From Chitiniphilus eburneus (GTDB lineage: Bacteria > Pseudomonadota > Gammaproteobacteria > Burkholderiales > Chitinibacteraceae), in assembly GCF_005048205.1 (NCBI RefSeq), contig NZ_SUMF01000001.1, positions 493,001 through 557,000 on the forward strand: 64,000 bases of DNA, given 5' to 3'. A program made the position numbers and the translations under genes. Below, piece by piece: positions 8,758 to 17,963 of this stretch; the stretch's first letter is position 1; each line of letters opens with the position of its first letter. The notes beneath the pieces were generated by a model. That model saw nothing but the letters and a program-made list of their open reading frames with translations, did no database searches and was not told where the DNA came from.

Positions 8758-10419
8758 ATGGAAGCGCCATACAGTGAGGTGGTCATCTTGACCGTCGAAC
8801 ACGAACAAGACATCAACGAGGATATCGCGCAGCGGCTGGCGGAAGCCAAGGCAATGTTCGCCCCCAAATGCGAGGAGTGCCTGACGCTGGCCACCCAGGT
8901 GGCCACAATCGCCGCACGGCAAGGCAATACCGCTGCGGAGGCCGAGGCCCGCCTGTGGTGGGGCCGCTCGCTGCTGGTGATGATGGGCGCGTCCGCCGCG
9001 CTGCCCATCCTGCGCCGGGCACTGCGCCTGGCACTGGAAGTGGAAAACCGGCGCCTGCTGGCCGATGTCCACCTGTCGCTAGCCCAGTGTTACACCGGCA
9101 GCGGCAACAATGCCTCCGCGATCCAGAACTGGCTCAAGAGCCTGGAACTGGCGCTGGACATCAACGCCGTCGATCTGTACGCCGAGATCTACCTGGGCCT
9201 CGGCAACCTCTACATGTTGCACGAGGATCTGCACACCGCCTTCCACTATCTCGCCATCGCCGCCGACTTCGCCGCGGCCCAGCGCGACCGTGATCTGCGG
9301 GCCAAGAGCAACATCCACCTCGCATCGGCGTTGATCAAGCTGGAGCGTTATTCGCTCGCGGAAAACGTACTGCATTGCGCCGAGGCCGAACTGATCCTGC
9401 CATTACGGCGCGACTGGCAGGCGGAAATCTACAACTACCTCGGCGCCATCCACATGCGCCAGAACCATGTGGCAGCCGCGCAGGATTACCTGAAACGCGC
9501 CTACGCCATCAACCTGGACGCCGGCTTCCTCTGGGGCCAGACCATCAACCTGCTGGGGCTGGGCCAACTGGCCCGCAGGCAGGACGACGATACCAGTGCC
9601 GAGCAATACCTGCTGCGCGCCACGGAAGTGGTCGCCAAGTTCGATTCGCCCAACCTGGTGCAGCAGATCCACCTGGAACTCTCGCAGCTCTACGAGGCGC
9701 GCGGCGATTTCGTGCGCGCGATGATGCACCACGTGGGTTACCACGAGCACTACATGCTGATGATGAAGAGCGATCTTTCGGCCAAGCTGAATTCGCTGGC
9801 ATCGCGTCGCCTCGCCGCCGCCGAAATCCGTCTCAAGCTACTGTCCTCCGAACTCGAACTGACCCAGTTGCGCCAGCAGACCAGCGAGCGCGCATCGCGC
9901 ATGAAGCAACTGGAGGCCGCCGCCTACCGCGATGCGCTCACCGGCATCTTCAACCGCCGCGCACTGGACGAGCGCCTGCCGCTGGAAGTGCAGGAGGCAC
10001 ACGAACAGGGTTATCCGCTATCGGTGGCGGTGATCGACTTCGACCACTTCAAGCGCGTGAACGACACGTTCTCGCACCTGATCGGCGACAAAGTGCTGCA
10101 AACCGGCGTCGCACGCATTCAGGAAACCCTGCGCGAAGGCGACCTGCTGTACCGCTACGGCGGCGAGGAATTCGTCCTGGTGTTGCCGCACACCAACGCC
10201 ATCGGCGCGCTGCACGTGGCCGAACGTGTGCGTGCACGCGTTGCCGGGCATGATTGGAGCACCATCGTCGCCGGCCTGTCCGTCACGATCAGCGTCGGCA
10301 TGGCGCTGCTGGGGCCGGACGAACAGGTGGAGGACATCGTCGGCCGCGCCGACGCCGCGCTGTACCAGGCCAAGCAGGGCGGCCGCAACCGCATATTCAT
10401 GCAAAGCGAGGAAGCATGA
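8758..10419 (+). CDS. TPR-repeat diguanylate cyclase (GGDEF)
   Basis: About 553 residues. Residues 30-350 are helical tetratricopeptide-like repeats (QCYTGSGNNASAIQNWLKS, then YLGAIHMRQNHVAAAQDY and others). A coiled linker (about 350-390) leads to a GGDEF domain at about 395-545. The active loop is GGEEF, and REGD five residues before it matches the RxxD inhibitory site, so the protein should make cyclic di-GMP with product inhibition. There is no signal peptide or membrane segment, so it is cytosolic. ATG 8758 has no good ribosome site; TTG 8788 follows GAGG and may be the true start. The stop overlaps the next ATG (ATGA). Confidence 0.92.
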   Translation: MEAPYSEVVILTVEHEQDINEDIAQRLAEAKAMFAPKCEECLTLATQVATIAARQGNTAAEAEARLWWGRSLLVMMGASAALPILRRALRLALEVENRRLLADVHLSLAQCYTGSGNNASAIQNWLKSLELALDINAVDLYAEIYLGLGNLYMLHEDLHTAFHYLAIAADFAAAQRDRDLRAKSNIHLASALIKLERYSLAENVLHCAEAELILPLRRDWQAEIYNYLGAIHMRQNHVAAAQDYLKRAYAINLDAGFLWGQTINLLGLGQLARRQDDDTSAEQYLLRATEVVAKFDSPNLVQQIHLELSQLYEARGDFVRAMMHHVGYHEHYMLMMKSDLSAKLNSLASRRLAAAEIRLKLLSSELELTQLRQQTSERASRMKQLEAAAYRDALTGIFNRRALDERLPLEVQEAHEQGYPLSVAVIDFDHFKRVNDTFSHLIGDKVLQTGVARIQETLREGDLLYRYGGEEFVLVLPHTNAIGALHVAERVRARVAGHDWSTIVAGLSVTISVGMALLGPDEQVEDIVGRADAALYQAKQGGRNRIFMQSEEA

Positions 10420-11507
10420 ATCCCACCGCCGCCACCGAACCGTCGCTCGCGCAACGCATCGACGCCTTCTGCCTGCTCAATCTGCAGGTCGAACCGGACG
10501 TCGTGGCGCGTGCCAACGCGCTGCTCGCCGAAGCGCGGAGCAACAACCAGCCGATGCTGGTCGGCCGGATGATGATCGCGCGCTCCTCCGCACTGTTTCG
10601 CACCGGTGCCCGCCAGCAAGGGCTGGAAGCCATCCGCGAAGCACAGCGCTATATCTCCCACAATCACCTGGATACGCTCAAGCCCTCGGCCCAGGATCGG
10701 CAGGCGATGTTCTGCTACGACCTGGCCGAGTACCTGCGCGCGCTGGATGCCTGGCTCAAATGCCTGGAGTACGCCAGCGAGCAGAACGCCATGCTGTGGT
10801 GCGCGCGCGCCTATGTCGGTGTCGGCAAGGTCTACGACGCGCTGAACGACTATTCCACCGCGCGTTACTTCCACGGCGTGGCGCTGCAACTGGCCGAAAA
10901 GGAAAACAGCTCCCGGCTGATCTGCCAGATCGAAATCAATCTCGCCAGCGTCGCCTACAAGCTGCACAGCTACGACCAGGCGCTGGAAGCGCTGAACCGC
11001 GCCAGCGAATGCCTGGACGCACTCGATCCCGACACCGAAATCTGGCAGGCGGAGATCGTGTCCTATTACGGTCTGGTGTATTTCGAGCGTGGCGAATACC
11101 GGCAGGCCGAGCATTATCTGAACCAGGCGCACGAAATCTATCGCTCACATGGCAACCGCTGGGGTGAAACGCAGGTGCTGCTCAACCTGGGTCGCACCTA
11201 CCGCAAGTTAGGTCGCACCGAGGAAGCGCTGGAATACCTGCTGAAAGCCGATCAACTGGCCCAGCAGGCCAACCTCTCGCCACTGATGCTGCAAACCGAG
11301 GAATTGCTCTCGCAGGCCTATCTGGAAACCGGACGCTATCGCGAGGCGCTGACGCACCACAAACGCATGCATGAGGTAATCGGACGCGTCAACCGCAGCC
11401 AGGGCAGCCCGGTGCGGCTGTCGAAAAGCACCGCGGCCCGGCTCAAGGCCCTGGAACATCAACTGGAACTGGAACGGGTACGCATTGCGCGCGGCCTGGC
11501 GCCATGA
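10416..11507 (+). CDS. TPR-repeat protein, cyclase-less relative
   Basis: A 363-residue protein made of about six tetratricopeptide-like repeats (AYVGVGKVYDALNDYSTARY, ASVAYKLHSYDQALEALNRA, GLVYFERGEYRQAEHYLNQA, NLGRTYRKLGRTEEALEYLL, SQAYLETGRYREALTHHKRM). It ends in a short basic helical tail (RLKALEHQLELERVRIARGL). It resembles the TPR part of the preceding cyclase but has no GGDEF domain. Its ATG overlaps the stop of that gene by 4 bp, so the two are translationally coupled and may work as a sensor pair. The binding partner is unknown. No signal peptide. Confidence 0.88.
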   Translation: MNPTAATEPSLAQRIDAFCLLNLQVEPDVVARANALLAEARSNNQPMLVGRMMIARSSALFRTGARQQGLEAIREAQRYISHNHLDTLKPSAQDRQAMFCYDLAEYLRALDAWLKCLEYASEQNAMLWCARAYVGVGKVYDALNDYSTARYFHGVALQLAEKENSSRLICQIEINLASVAYKLHSYDQALEALNRASECLDALDPDTEIWQAEIVSYYGLVYFERGEYRQAEHYLNQAHEIYRSHGNRWGETQVLLNLGRTYRKLGRTEEALEYLLKADQLAQQANLSPLMLQTEELLSQAYLETGRYREALTHHKRMHEVIGRVNRSQGSPVRLSKSTAARLKALEHQLELERVRIARGLAP

Positions 11508-11509
11508 GC

Positions 11510-11655
11510 ATCGACACAGAGAACACAGTGGTTTGACGGAGAAAGGCGAGGAGTCGCCATACAACGCGCCAAAGCTGCCCAGGTAGCGGCCCCATTCCCC
11601 CGATTTTCCCCTGTGAAACCTCAGTGTTCTCTGTGGTTCAAGATCCAGGGTTCAA
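11510..11655. repeat. Dispersed CACGGAG-type repeat, copy 1
   Basis: An AT-richer stretch of about 146 bp. Its left part reads ACACAGAGAACACAGTGG and its right part AGTGTTCTCTGTGGTTCAAG followed by ATCCAGGGTTC, an imperfect inverted repeat. Related copies lie at 20290-20430 and 36068-36280. It sits between convergent genes and has no gene of its own. Confidence 0.7.
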
Positions 11656-11660
11656 AGCCT

Positions 11661-12776
11661 TCACCCCACAACATCCGCCAGTACCCAATCCTCCGGCAGC
11701 GACCGTACCGATTCGTCGTAGACGATGTCCAGCGCGGCGGCGTGTTCACTGCAGAAAGCGAGGCCGATGTCGAAGCCGGTGCGGTACAGGTCGTGCATGT
11801 TGGAGTACGACCAGTCGAACATCTCGGCCCAGCGCTCCGGCGGGAATTCGTCCGACAACAACGGCACCCGCAGCAACTGGCGCTTTTCGCTGCCATCCGG
11901 GTTGCGGTTGTAGACCAGGTCGAACAGCTTCAGGTCATCCTTGGCGATTTCCACCAGCGGCGTGATGATCGACATCACCCAGGCGTCGTACAGATCGCGC
12001 GGCGGGCGCAGCAGCAGATCGGCGCCCAGTACGTCGAACACCACCATGGTACCGATCTCCGGATGCACACCGTCCGGCCCTACCAGTGCCTTGAAGTTCA
12101 GTGTATCGAGCGCCGCGCCCTCGATATAGTGCTCGCCGACTCCCGCCTCGTTCGGCAGCACCGTGGGCGGGTAGAGAAAGGGGAACGACAGCGCGGCGCG
12201 GAAACGCTCGACAGTGATCCCGGCGCCTTCCCATTGCACCATTTCGTGCCGATTCAGGTTGTAGGCATTGAGATAGATCGGCGTGGTCGATGCCGCCAGC
12301 TTTGCAAAATCGACCACTTCCTCGATGAAGGGCACGTGCGCGCACAGGCCCAGGCTGCGCAGCGTCAGATCGGTGGGCGTCGCCACCGCCCACATCAGCC
12401 GCACCCAGTCTGCCCAGGCGCGCCAGGCGGGGCTTTGCTGCGACAACTGCTCGACCATCGCCGCGAAGGGCGAGCGTGCCAGCTCGGCACGGAACTGCTC
12501 GGCCAGCACGCCGGGCTTGCTGAACACCTTGTAGTTCACCGGCATCAGCCGATAGACCGGGTCCGACACACCCATCTGCACCATGCTCGCCAGCGCAGCA
12601 ATCGCGTCGCCATCCTTGGGCGCGGCGTAAAGCAACCCCACCAGCGCGCCAGCGCCCGAGGTTGAAATCACGTCAAAACGCACCCGCTGGCGAATCATCG
12701 CCGACAGTGCACCCGCCATCAGCGGCATGTTGGGGGCGCCGCCGCCGATGATGAGCGCGGTCTTGGCCTTGGGCAT
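11661..12776 (-). CDS. Patatin-like phospholipase family protein
   Basis: A 371-residue cytosolic protein of the patatin fold. KTALIIGGGAPNMPLMAGAL is the oxyanion-hole region and FDVISTSGAGALVGLLY the nucleophile elbow. The elbow reads STSGAG instead of the usual GxSxG, and the usual DGG/DGA dyad motif reads YIEGAALD, so the second catalytic residue would be glutamate. As I remember the family, close relatives of this length share these variants, so they look like a family trait and not decay. Activity is therefore uncertain. AAAGGAGACCCC precedes the ATG. No signal peptide. Confidence 0.85.
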   Translation of the reverse strand: MPKAKTALIIGGGAPNMPLMAGALSAMIRQRVRFDVISTSGAGALVGLLYAAPKDGDAIAALASMVQMGVSDPVYRLMPVNYKVFSKPGVLAEQFRAELARSPFAAMVEQLSQQSPAWRAWADWVRLMWAVATPTDLTLRSLGLCAHVPFIEEVVDFAKLAASTTPIYLNAYNLNRHEMVQWEGAGITVERFRAALSFPFLYPPTVLPNEAGVGEHYIEGAALDTLNFKALVGPDGVHPEIGTMVVFDVLGADLLLRPPRDLYDAWVMSIITPLVEIAKDDLKLFDLVYNRNPDGSEKRQLLRVPLLSDEFPPERWAEMFDWSYSNMHDLYRTGFDIGLAFCSEHAAALDIVYDESVRSLPEDWVLADVVG

Positions 12777-12936
12777 GGGGTCTCCTTTGTTGCGGCGCAG
12801 CGAAAAAGTGGTACCCAGGCATTATGGCAGGCGGGAAACGATCACCAAAGACGGATTGACTGCACTGAAGCTCCCCCACTACCAAGGGTGGGGGCCCCGG
12901 GCACAACCTCAGCAAAATCGGGGCATGCAGCGCGAA

Positions 12937-13854
12937 TCAGCCCTTGCGGCCGTAGCGATCCGGCACACCCGGCGGGCGCGTCTTGAAGCGACGATGCAGC
13001 CAGAAATACTGCGCCGGGCATTCCAGCACCCGCGCCTCGATAAAGGCATTCAGACGCCGGGTATCGGCGATCACGTCGTCCGACGGAAAGTGCTCCCAGG
13101 CGGGGTAGAACCGCGTGACGAAGCGATTGCCTTCCAGCGTGGTCACCATCGGCACCACGGCGGCGTTGCCCAGTTGAGCCAGCCGCGACAGCGCGGGAAT
13201 CGTCGCGGCCTCGACCCCGAAGAACGGCACGAAAATCGACTCGGACGCGCCCAGGTCCTGATCCGGCAGGTAATACAACGATGCCCCCCGCTTCAGCGCC
13301 CGCACCACCTGGCGAATGCCGTCGGTGCGCCGGAACAGCAGCGGCGGGCCGAAGCGGCTGCGGCCGAAACGCAGCAACAGATCGAACGAATTATCGTGGG
13401 TGGACGTATAGATACTGGCGCCCCAATGATCGAGCGTATGGCGGACAGCGCCGAAATCCAGCCCCAGGAAATGCGGCGCCAGCGCAATCACCGGGCGATC
13501 CTTGATCGCCAGATAGTGTTCATAGCCCTCGCGCACCACCAGCCGCTTCAGCCGCCGTGGGCTGGAAAACCACAGGATGCCGTAGCTGAGCGCGCAGGCC
13601 CCGAAGGTGTGGTAATGCTCGCGCAACATACGGCGGCGCTGAGCCAGCGGCAGCGTCGGGAAGCACAGTTCCAGATTGCGCAGCCCTACCCGGCGGCGGC
13701 CGGGCACCAGGTACAGCAACTGGCCCAGAGCCGCGCCCAGCACGCGCAACACCGGAAACGGCAGGAATCGCAGCAGCCAGAACGGCACGGCCAGCAGCTT
13801 GGCTCGCCAGGGCAGGTCGTTCCAGGTCAGAGCCGTATTGGCATCATCAGCCAT
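12937..13854 (-). CDS. Lysophospholipid acyltransferase (LpxL/HtrB family), second gene
   Basis: A 305-residue inner-membrane acyltransferase of the LpxL/HtrB family, which adds secondary acyl chains to lipid A or related lipids. A hydrophobic N-terminal anchor lies at about 18-45. The catalytic HX4D motif is HFLGLD in VIALAPHFLGLDFG; LYYLPDQDLG and FVPFFG follow as in the family. The start (MADDANTALTW) at 13854 overlaps the end of the upstream paralogue by 8 bp, so the two are one operon read leftwards. Which acyl position it serves cannot be told from sequence. Confidence 0.9.
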   Translation of the reverse strand: MADDANTALTWNDLPWRAKLLAVPFWLLRFLPFPVLRVLGAALGQLLYLVPGRRRVGLRNLELCFPTLPLAQRRRMLREHYHTFGACALSYGILWFSSPRRLKRLVVREGYEHYLAIKDRPVIALAPHFLGLDFGAVRHTLDHWGASIYTSTHDNSFDLLLRFGRSRFGPPLLFRRTDGIRQVVRALKRGASLYYLPDQDLGASESIFVPFFGVEAATIPALSRLAQLGNAAVVPMVTTLEGNRFVTRFYPAWEHFPSDDVIADTRRLNAFIEARVLECPAQYFWLHRRFKTRPPGVPDRYGRKG

Positions 13855-14719
13855 GCGTCGGCTCCGGCGCGCCCGAGGGGCGCTTGTAGCGGTTGTAGCT
13901 CCACAGATACTGCGCGGGGGCGATCCGCACCAGCGCCTCGATATTGGCATTGAGCAGCGCCGCGTCGGCCTGTGCGTCACCGCTGAAGGCGCCCTGCAAC
14001 GGCCGCACATGCACACGGAAACCGCGCCCCCAACTCAGGCGCTCGGCAAAACAGAACAGCACGCTGGCATCGTTGGCGCGTGCCAGGCGCGCCAATAACG
14101 TCATGGTATAGGCGGGACGACCGAAGAACGGCGCCCACACCCCATCGCCACCACCGGGCGCCTGATCCGGCAGCATGTAGACGGACTGCCCATGCTTGAG
14201 CGTGCGCAGCAATTGCCGTACGCCCTGCGCGTTGGCGGGTGCCGCCTGCGCGCCACCACGGGTGCGCGAAGCCAGCATCAGCGGCTCCAGCAGCGCAATG
14301 CGCGGCGGACGATACAGCGCGGTCAACTGGCGTGGCTGGCTGGCCGCCATATAGGCGCCGCAGACCTCGATCGACCCCAGGTGCGGCGAAACGAAAATGA
14401 TGGGTGCCGCGCGTGCCACCGCATCGTCCACCGCCTGCCAGCCCTCGCGCTCGACCACCAGCGCGGCCACGCGCGGTAGCGGGCGCAGCCAGGCGGGAAT
14501 CAGCTCCAGCGCCCCCATGCCGTGGGCGGCAATACTTGACCGGATCAATCGGCTATAATCGGCCTCGCGCTCCGCCAGCCCCGAGCGGCGCAGGTTATCC
14601 GCCATGCGCCGGCGATAGGTCGGCGAGCATAGCCAGGTCAACCAGCCCAGCAGACAGCCGAGCAGATGAAACAACGGCAACGGCAGCCAGGCCAGCGGTT
14701 TGAAAAGCGCAACGAGCAT
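13847..14719 (-). CDS. Lysophospholipid acyltransferase (LpxL/HtrB family), first gene
   Basis: A 290-residue paralogue of the gene downstream. The N-terminus (MLVALFKPLAWLPLPLFHLL) is a membrane anchor. The catalytic motif is HX4E (HLGSIE within FVSPHLGSIEVCG), VYMLPDQAPGGGDG is the second conserved block, and QYLWSYNRYKRP is the typical C-terminal end. It is the first gene of a two-gene leftward operon, divergent from metK with 169 bp between. The pairing of an HX4E and an HX4D enzyme suggests the two secondary acylations of lipid A; this is inferred from the family. Confidence 0.92.
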   Translation of the reverse strand: MLVALFKPLAWLPLPLFHLLGCLLGWLTWLCSPTYRRRMADNLRRSGLAEREADYSRLIRSSIAAHGMGALELIPAWLRPLPRVAALVVEREGWQAVDDAVARAAPIIFVSPHLGSIEVCGAYMAASQPRQLTALYRPPRIALLEPLMLASRTRGGAQAAPANAQGVRQLLRTLKHGQSVYMLPDQAPGGGDGVWAPFFGRPAYTMTLLARLARANDASVLFCFAERLSWGRGFRVHVRPLQGAFSGDAQADAALLNANIEALVRIAPAQYLWSYNRYKRPSGAPEPTHG

Positions 14720-14809
14720 TGAATGGATTCGGGCTGGGGAAGAGCCGGATTTTAACGGCTTTGCCCCCTGCCCACACCCCTAAGAGCCTGTCCGTCGTCA
14801 GCTTCCCGC

Positions 14810-14879
14810 CATTCCTCCCGTAGAGAAACCGCGTGGCATGACGATGCGGGCTTCAGAATCAGAACCCGCCGAAGGAATG
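14810..14879 (+). promoter_or_regulatory. Candidate structured leader of metK
   Basis: CATTCCT at 14810-14816 is complementary to AGGAATG at 14873-14879 and would enclose a smaller hairpin (GCGGG 14846-14850 / CCCGC 14865-14869). The structure ends 9 bases before the metK ATG, so it could mask translation. It matches no SAM- or SAH-sensing class that I can recognise, so this is a structural observation only. Confidence 0.3.
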
Positions 14880-14888
14880 TCCTTACCC

Positions 14889-16055
14889 ATGAAAGAATTC
14901 CTCTTTACCTCCGAATCGGTATCCGAAGGCCACCCCGACAAGGTGGCGGACCAGATTTCCGACTCCATTCTCGACGCCATCCTCACCCAGGACAAAAACG
15001 CGCGCGTCGCCGCGGAAACACTGGTGAATACCGGGCTGGTGGTCCTGGCCGGCGAGATCACCACCGCCGCCAACATTGATTACATCCAGATCGCGCGCGA
15101 CACCATCAAGCGCATCGGCTACGACCATTCCGACATCGGCTTCGACTACAAGACCTGCGCCGTGCTGGTGGCCTACGACAAGCAGAGCCCCGACATCGCC
15201 CAGGGCGTGGACGAAGGCGCCGGGCTGGACCTGGACCAGGGCGCCGGCGATCAGGGCCTGATGTTCGGCTACGCCTGCGACGAAACCCCGCAACTGATGC
15301 CCGCCGCCATCTACTACGCGCACCGTCTGATGCAGCGCCAGTCCGAACTGCGCAAGGACGGCCGCCTGCCGTGGCTGCGCCCGGATGCCAAGAGCCAGGT
15401 CACCCTGCGCTACGACGCCGACCGGGGCAGCGTGGTGGAAGTGGACACCATCGTGCTCTCCACCCAGCACCATCCCGACGTCAGCCACGCCCAGTTGTCC
15501 GAGGCAGTGATCGAAGAGATCATCAAGCCGGTGCTGCCGGCCGAATGGCTGAAGAACCCCAAGTACCTGGTCAACCCCACCGGCCGTTTCGTCATCGGCG
15601 GCCCGATGGGCGATTGCGGCCTGACCGGCCGCAAGATCATCGTCGACACCTACGGCGGCGCCGCGCCGCACGGCGGTGGCGCATTCTCCGGCAAGGACCC
15701 CTCCAAGGTGGACCGCTCGGCCGCCTATGCCGGCCGCTACGTTGCCAAGAACATCGTCGCCGCCGGGATTGCCAAGCAATGCCTGGTGCAGGTGAGCTAC
15801 GCCATCGGCATCTCCAAGCCGGTATCGATCATGGTCGATACCTGGGGTACGTCCAAGCTGTCCAATGAACAGATCGTCAAGCTGATCGAAAAGCACTTCG
15901 ACCTGCGCCCCAAGGGCATCGTGCAGATGCTGGACCTGCTGCGCCCGGTGTACACCCGCAGCGCAGCCTACGGCCACTTCGGCCGCGAAGAGCCGGACTT
16001 CACCTGGGAACGCACCGACAAGGCCGCCGCGCTGCGTGCCGACGCCGGCCTGTAA
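14889..16055 (+). CDS. metK: S-adenosylmethionine synthetase
   Basis: A 388-residue enzyme making S-adenosylmethionine from methionine and [23 protein letters not shown] is the N-terminal ATP/metal site, [12 protein letters not shown] the ATP-binding hexapeptide region, and [19 protein letters not shown] the P-loop-like signature. I chose ATG 14889 because [18 protein letters not shown] is the conserved start; an in-frame ATG at 14838 would add 17 unconserved residues. It is monocistronic by appearance, with a strong terminator 20 bp after the stop. Confidence 0.98.
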   Translation: MKEFLFTSESVSEGHPDKVADQISDSILDAILTQDKNARVAAETLVNTGLVVLAGEITTAANIDYIQIARDTIKRIGYDHSDIGFDYKTCAVLVAYDKQSPDIAQGVDEGAGLDLDQGAGDQGLMFGYACDETPQLMPAAIYYAHRLMQRQSELRKDGRLPWLRPDAKSQVTLRYDADRGSVVEVDTIVLSTQHHPDVSHAQLSEAVIEEIIKPVLPAEWLKNPKYLVNPTGRFVIGGPMGDCGLTGRKIIVDTYGGAAPHGGGAFSGKDPSKVDRSAAYAGRYVAKNIVAAGIAKQCLVQVSYAIGISKPVSIMVDTWGTSKLSNEQIVKLIEKHFDLRPKGIVQMLDLLRPVYTRSAAYGHFGREEPDFTWERTDKAAALRADAGL

Positions 16056-16074
16056 TTCCGCTGTAGCCGGCAGT

Positions 16075-16109
16075 GAAACGGGACGGCCCTCGGGCCGTCC
16101 CGTTTCCAT
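16075..16109 (+). terminator. Rho-independent terminator after metK
   Basis: A perfect inverted repeat with about 14 bp of stem (GAAACGGGACGGCC / GGCCGTCCCGTTTC) and a CTCG loop. The T tract is short (GTTTCCATTT). Confidence 0.85.
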
Positions 16110-16240
16110 TTGTGGCGCCACGGGGCATCGCAACAGCGCAGCATTGACGCCCGCGCGGGCGCGCCGCAACATCGCCGCTTTACGACCGGGCCGAACGAGC
16201 GCGGCACCGCCTGACCGGCGGACACCACTGGAACGACACC

Positions 16241-16564
16241 ATGCAACAACTGCAACCGCAGGAACTGGCCGCCTGGCTGGCCGACGACACCCGCCCTCGC
16301 CCCGTGCTGCTCGATGTGCGCGAAGGCTGGGAAGTGGCGCATTGCGCATTCCCCGGCATTGTCCACATCCCCATGAACGACATCCCCGCGCGGCAACAGG
16401 AACTCGACCCGGATAGCCCGACGGTGGTGATCTGCCATCACGGCATGCGCAGCTATCAGGTGGCGATGTTCCTCGAACGCAACGGCTTCGAGCAGATGAT
16501 CAACCTGAGCGGCGGCGTGGCGGGCTGGGCGGATGAGGTTGATGGATCCTTTCCGCGCTATTGA
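16241..16564 (+). CDS. Rhodanese-domain protein
   Basis: A 107-residue single-domain rhodanese. VLLDVREGWEVAHCAFPGIVH is the N-terminal half; the active loop VVICHHGMRSYQVA carries the persulfide cysteine and is followed by NLSGGVAGWADEVD. Such proteins carry sulfane sulfur for cyanide detoxification, thiolation or sulfur relay; the acceptor is unknown. It is cytosolic and about 185 bp after metK, beyond its terminator, so it has its own transcript. Confidence 0.92.
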   Translation: MQQLQPQELAAWLADDTRPRPVLLDVREGWEVAHCAFPGIVHIPMNDIPARQQELDPDSPTVVICHHGMRSYQVAMFLERNGFEQMINLSGGVAGWADEVDGSFPRY

Positions 16565-16594
16565 TCTTGCCGGCAAGTTGCCATGACGACAGAG

Positions 16595-16845
16595 CATCAG
16601 GCCCCCGGCCAAGCCGGGCGCTTGTCGTGAGCGAGGTGCCGGTAATGCCCCTCTCTTTCTCGATTCCACTCCCCCCCGCCCTCGCCGCGAGGGTCGGAGT
16701 GCGTGTCGCCGATCGACGCCGGGCCATTTGTCGTAAGCCCCCGGCAAAGCCGGGCGCTCGTCGTGAGCGAGGTGCCGGTAACGCCCCTCTCTTTCTCGAT
16801 TCCACTCCCCCCGCCCTCGCCGCGGCGAGGGGTGTTCTTCAAAGC
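16595..16845. repeat. Two tandem ~136-bp hairpin repeat units
   Basis: Fills most of the 402-bp gap between the rhodanese and GNAT genes. Each unit starts with a CCCGGC/GCCGGG hairpin (CCCCCGGCCAAGCCGGG at about 16602, CCCCCGGCAAAGCCGGG at about 16738). Each continues GAGCGAGGTGCCGGTAA and TTTCTCGATTCCACTCCCC, and ends with CGCCCTCGCCGC. The same unit recurs at 31540-31795 and 56850-57235. No gene here. Confidence 0.85.
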
Positions 16846-16966
16846 CGGGATTGCCGGAAGCGCCTCGGCTTCTAGCCAGCCGGCGCCCATTCCACTGGGG
16901 CGCAGCAACACGTGTGCAGTCTCATATCCGACCAACCGCTTCATTGACCACGAGTCCTGAACCGCC

Positions 16967-17467
16967 ATGCTCGATAGTGCCAATGCCCTGGCCGATGGCC
17001 TGACCATCCGCCCCGCCCGCCCCAGCGACGAGCCGTTCCTGGCCGCGCTCTATCGCAGCGCCCGTCCCGATCTGCAACTGATCGACGCCGATCCGGAGCT
17101 GATCGAAAGCGTGGTCGCGCAGCAGTATCAAACCTTGCAGACCGGCGCCGGCACCGCCTACCCCAATGCCATGCATTACGTGATCGAGAAAACGGCGGCC
17201 AATATCGGTGCACTGGTGGTCGATTTCGGGCCCAACGAGGTACGGGTGATCTACCTGGCGTTCATCCCCAGCGCGCGCGGCCTGGGGTTCGGGCGCACCG
17301 TACTGCAAGGCGTACAGCAGGCGGCGCGGCAGGTGCACTGCCCGGTGGCCGCGGTAGTCTGGCGCAGCAACCCGCGCGCGCGGCAGCACTACATCGCGCT
17401 GGGGTTCCAGGTGGAAGAAGCCGGCGATACGGCAGAACGGCTGGTGTGGTACCCGACGGCCTCCTGA
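16967..17467 (+). CDS. GNAT family N-acetyltransferase
   Basis: A 166-residue acetyl-CoA-dependent acetyltransferase. TIRPARPSDEPFLAALYRSA is the N-terminal strand and helix, RVIYLAFIPSARGLGFGRTV contains the acetyl-CoA pyrophosphate loop (RGLGFG), and NPRARQHYIALGFQ is the usual C-terminal motif. The substrate is unknown. It follows the repeat array and converges with the small membrane protein at 17475, 7 bp away. Confidence 0.9.
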   Translation: MLDSANALADGLTIRPARPSDEPFLAALYRSARPDLQLIDADPELIESVVAQQYQTLQTGAGTAYPNAMHYVIEKTAANIGALVVDFGPNEVRVIYLAFIPSARGLGFGRTVLQGVQQAARQVHCPVAAVVWRSNPRARQHYIALGFQVEEAGDTAERLVWYPTAS

Positions 17468-17474
17468 ACAGCGA

Positions 17475-17963
17475 TCAGCCGGCCGCTACCTGCGCCTTGC
17501 GATTGACCTTGCGGCCCCAATGGGCGCCAAGCAGAGAGGCGGCATAGGCTAGCAGGGTCAGGCTCAGCCACGTGGTGCTGAGCTGCCGCCAGGTGAGCCA
17601 TGCCGTCAGAACACAGGTCAACGTGGCCGCGATCAGCGCGTAGCGATACTCGTGGCGCTTGGCGATGCGGGCGCAGACGAAGCCTGCCAGCAACGAGATC
17701 ATTGTGCCGAGTACCGTTGCGGTCAGCATGTACGGCGAGTACCAGGACAGCGATGCCATGTGCGCTTCGAGCCGATCCAGCGGCATGCCGCCCAGCGTCA
17801 GCAACGTCCCGTAGGCGATGCCGAGCACCACGCCCAGCAGATGGGAACCGACAAAGTCCAGCAGGAAGGCGTACAGCACCGCCTTCACCGGCGAGCCGGG
17901 GCGCGGCACGGCCACCTGGGTCAGATCGGCGCTGGAGGCCGCGTAGGGGTTGTCTTGGTCCAT
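17475..17963 (-). CDS. Four-helix membrane protein of unknown function
   Basis: A 162-residue integral membrane protein. After a soluble start (MDQDNPYAASSADLTQVAVP) there are four hydrophobic segments at about residues 28-52, 74-98, 107-125 and 130-150, and the tail is basic (GRKVNRKAQVAAG). I do not recognise a family. It is read leftwards with the DUF6916-like and tail-collar genes upstream, 132 bp away, so it may belong to their transcript. ATG 17963 is used because sequence further upstream shows no conservation-like features. Confidence 0.7.
   Translation of the reverse strand: MDQDNPYAASSADLTQVAVPRPGSPVKAVLYAFLLDFVGSHLLGVVLGIAYGTLLTLGGMPLDRLEAHMASLSWYSPYMLTATVLGTMISLLAGFVCARIAKRHEYRYALIAATLTCVLTAWLTWRQLSTTWLSLTLLAYAASLLGAHWGRKVNRKAQVAAG

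Noticed and set aside
12870..12900. CCCCCAC...GTGGGGG hairpin after the acyltransferase operon as a terminator
   Set aside because: The stem is good, but no T run follows on either strand; it could be a chance G/C-rich pairing.
14780..14800. Fourth copy of the miniature element before metK (AGAGCCTGTCCG)
   Set aside because: Only about 8 bases match one end, with no partner end and no core; too little to call.
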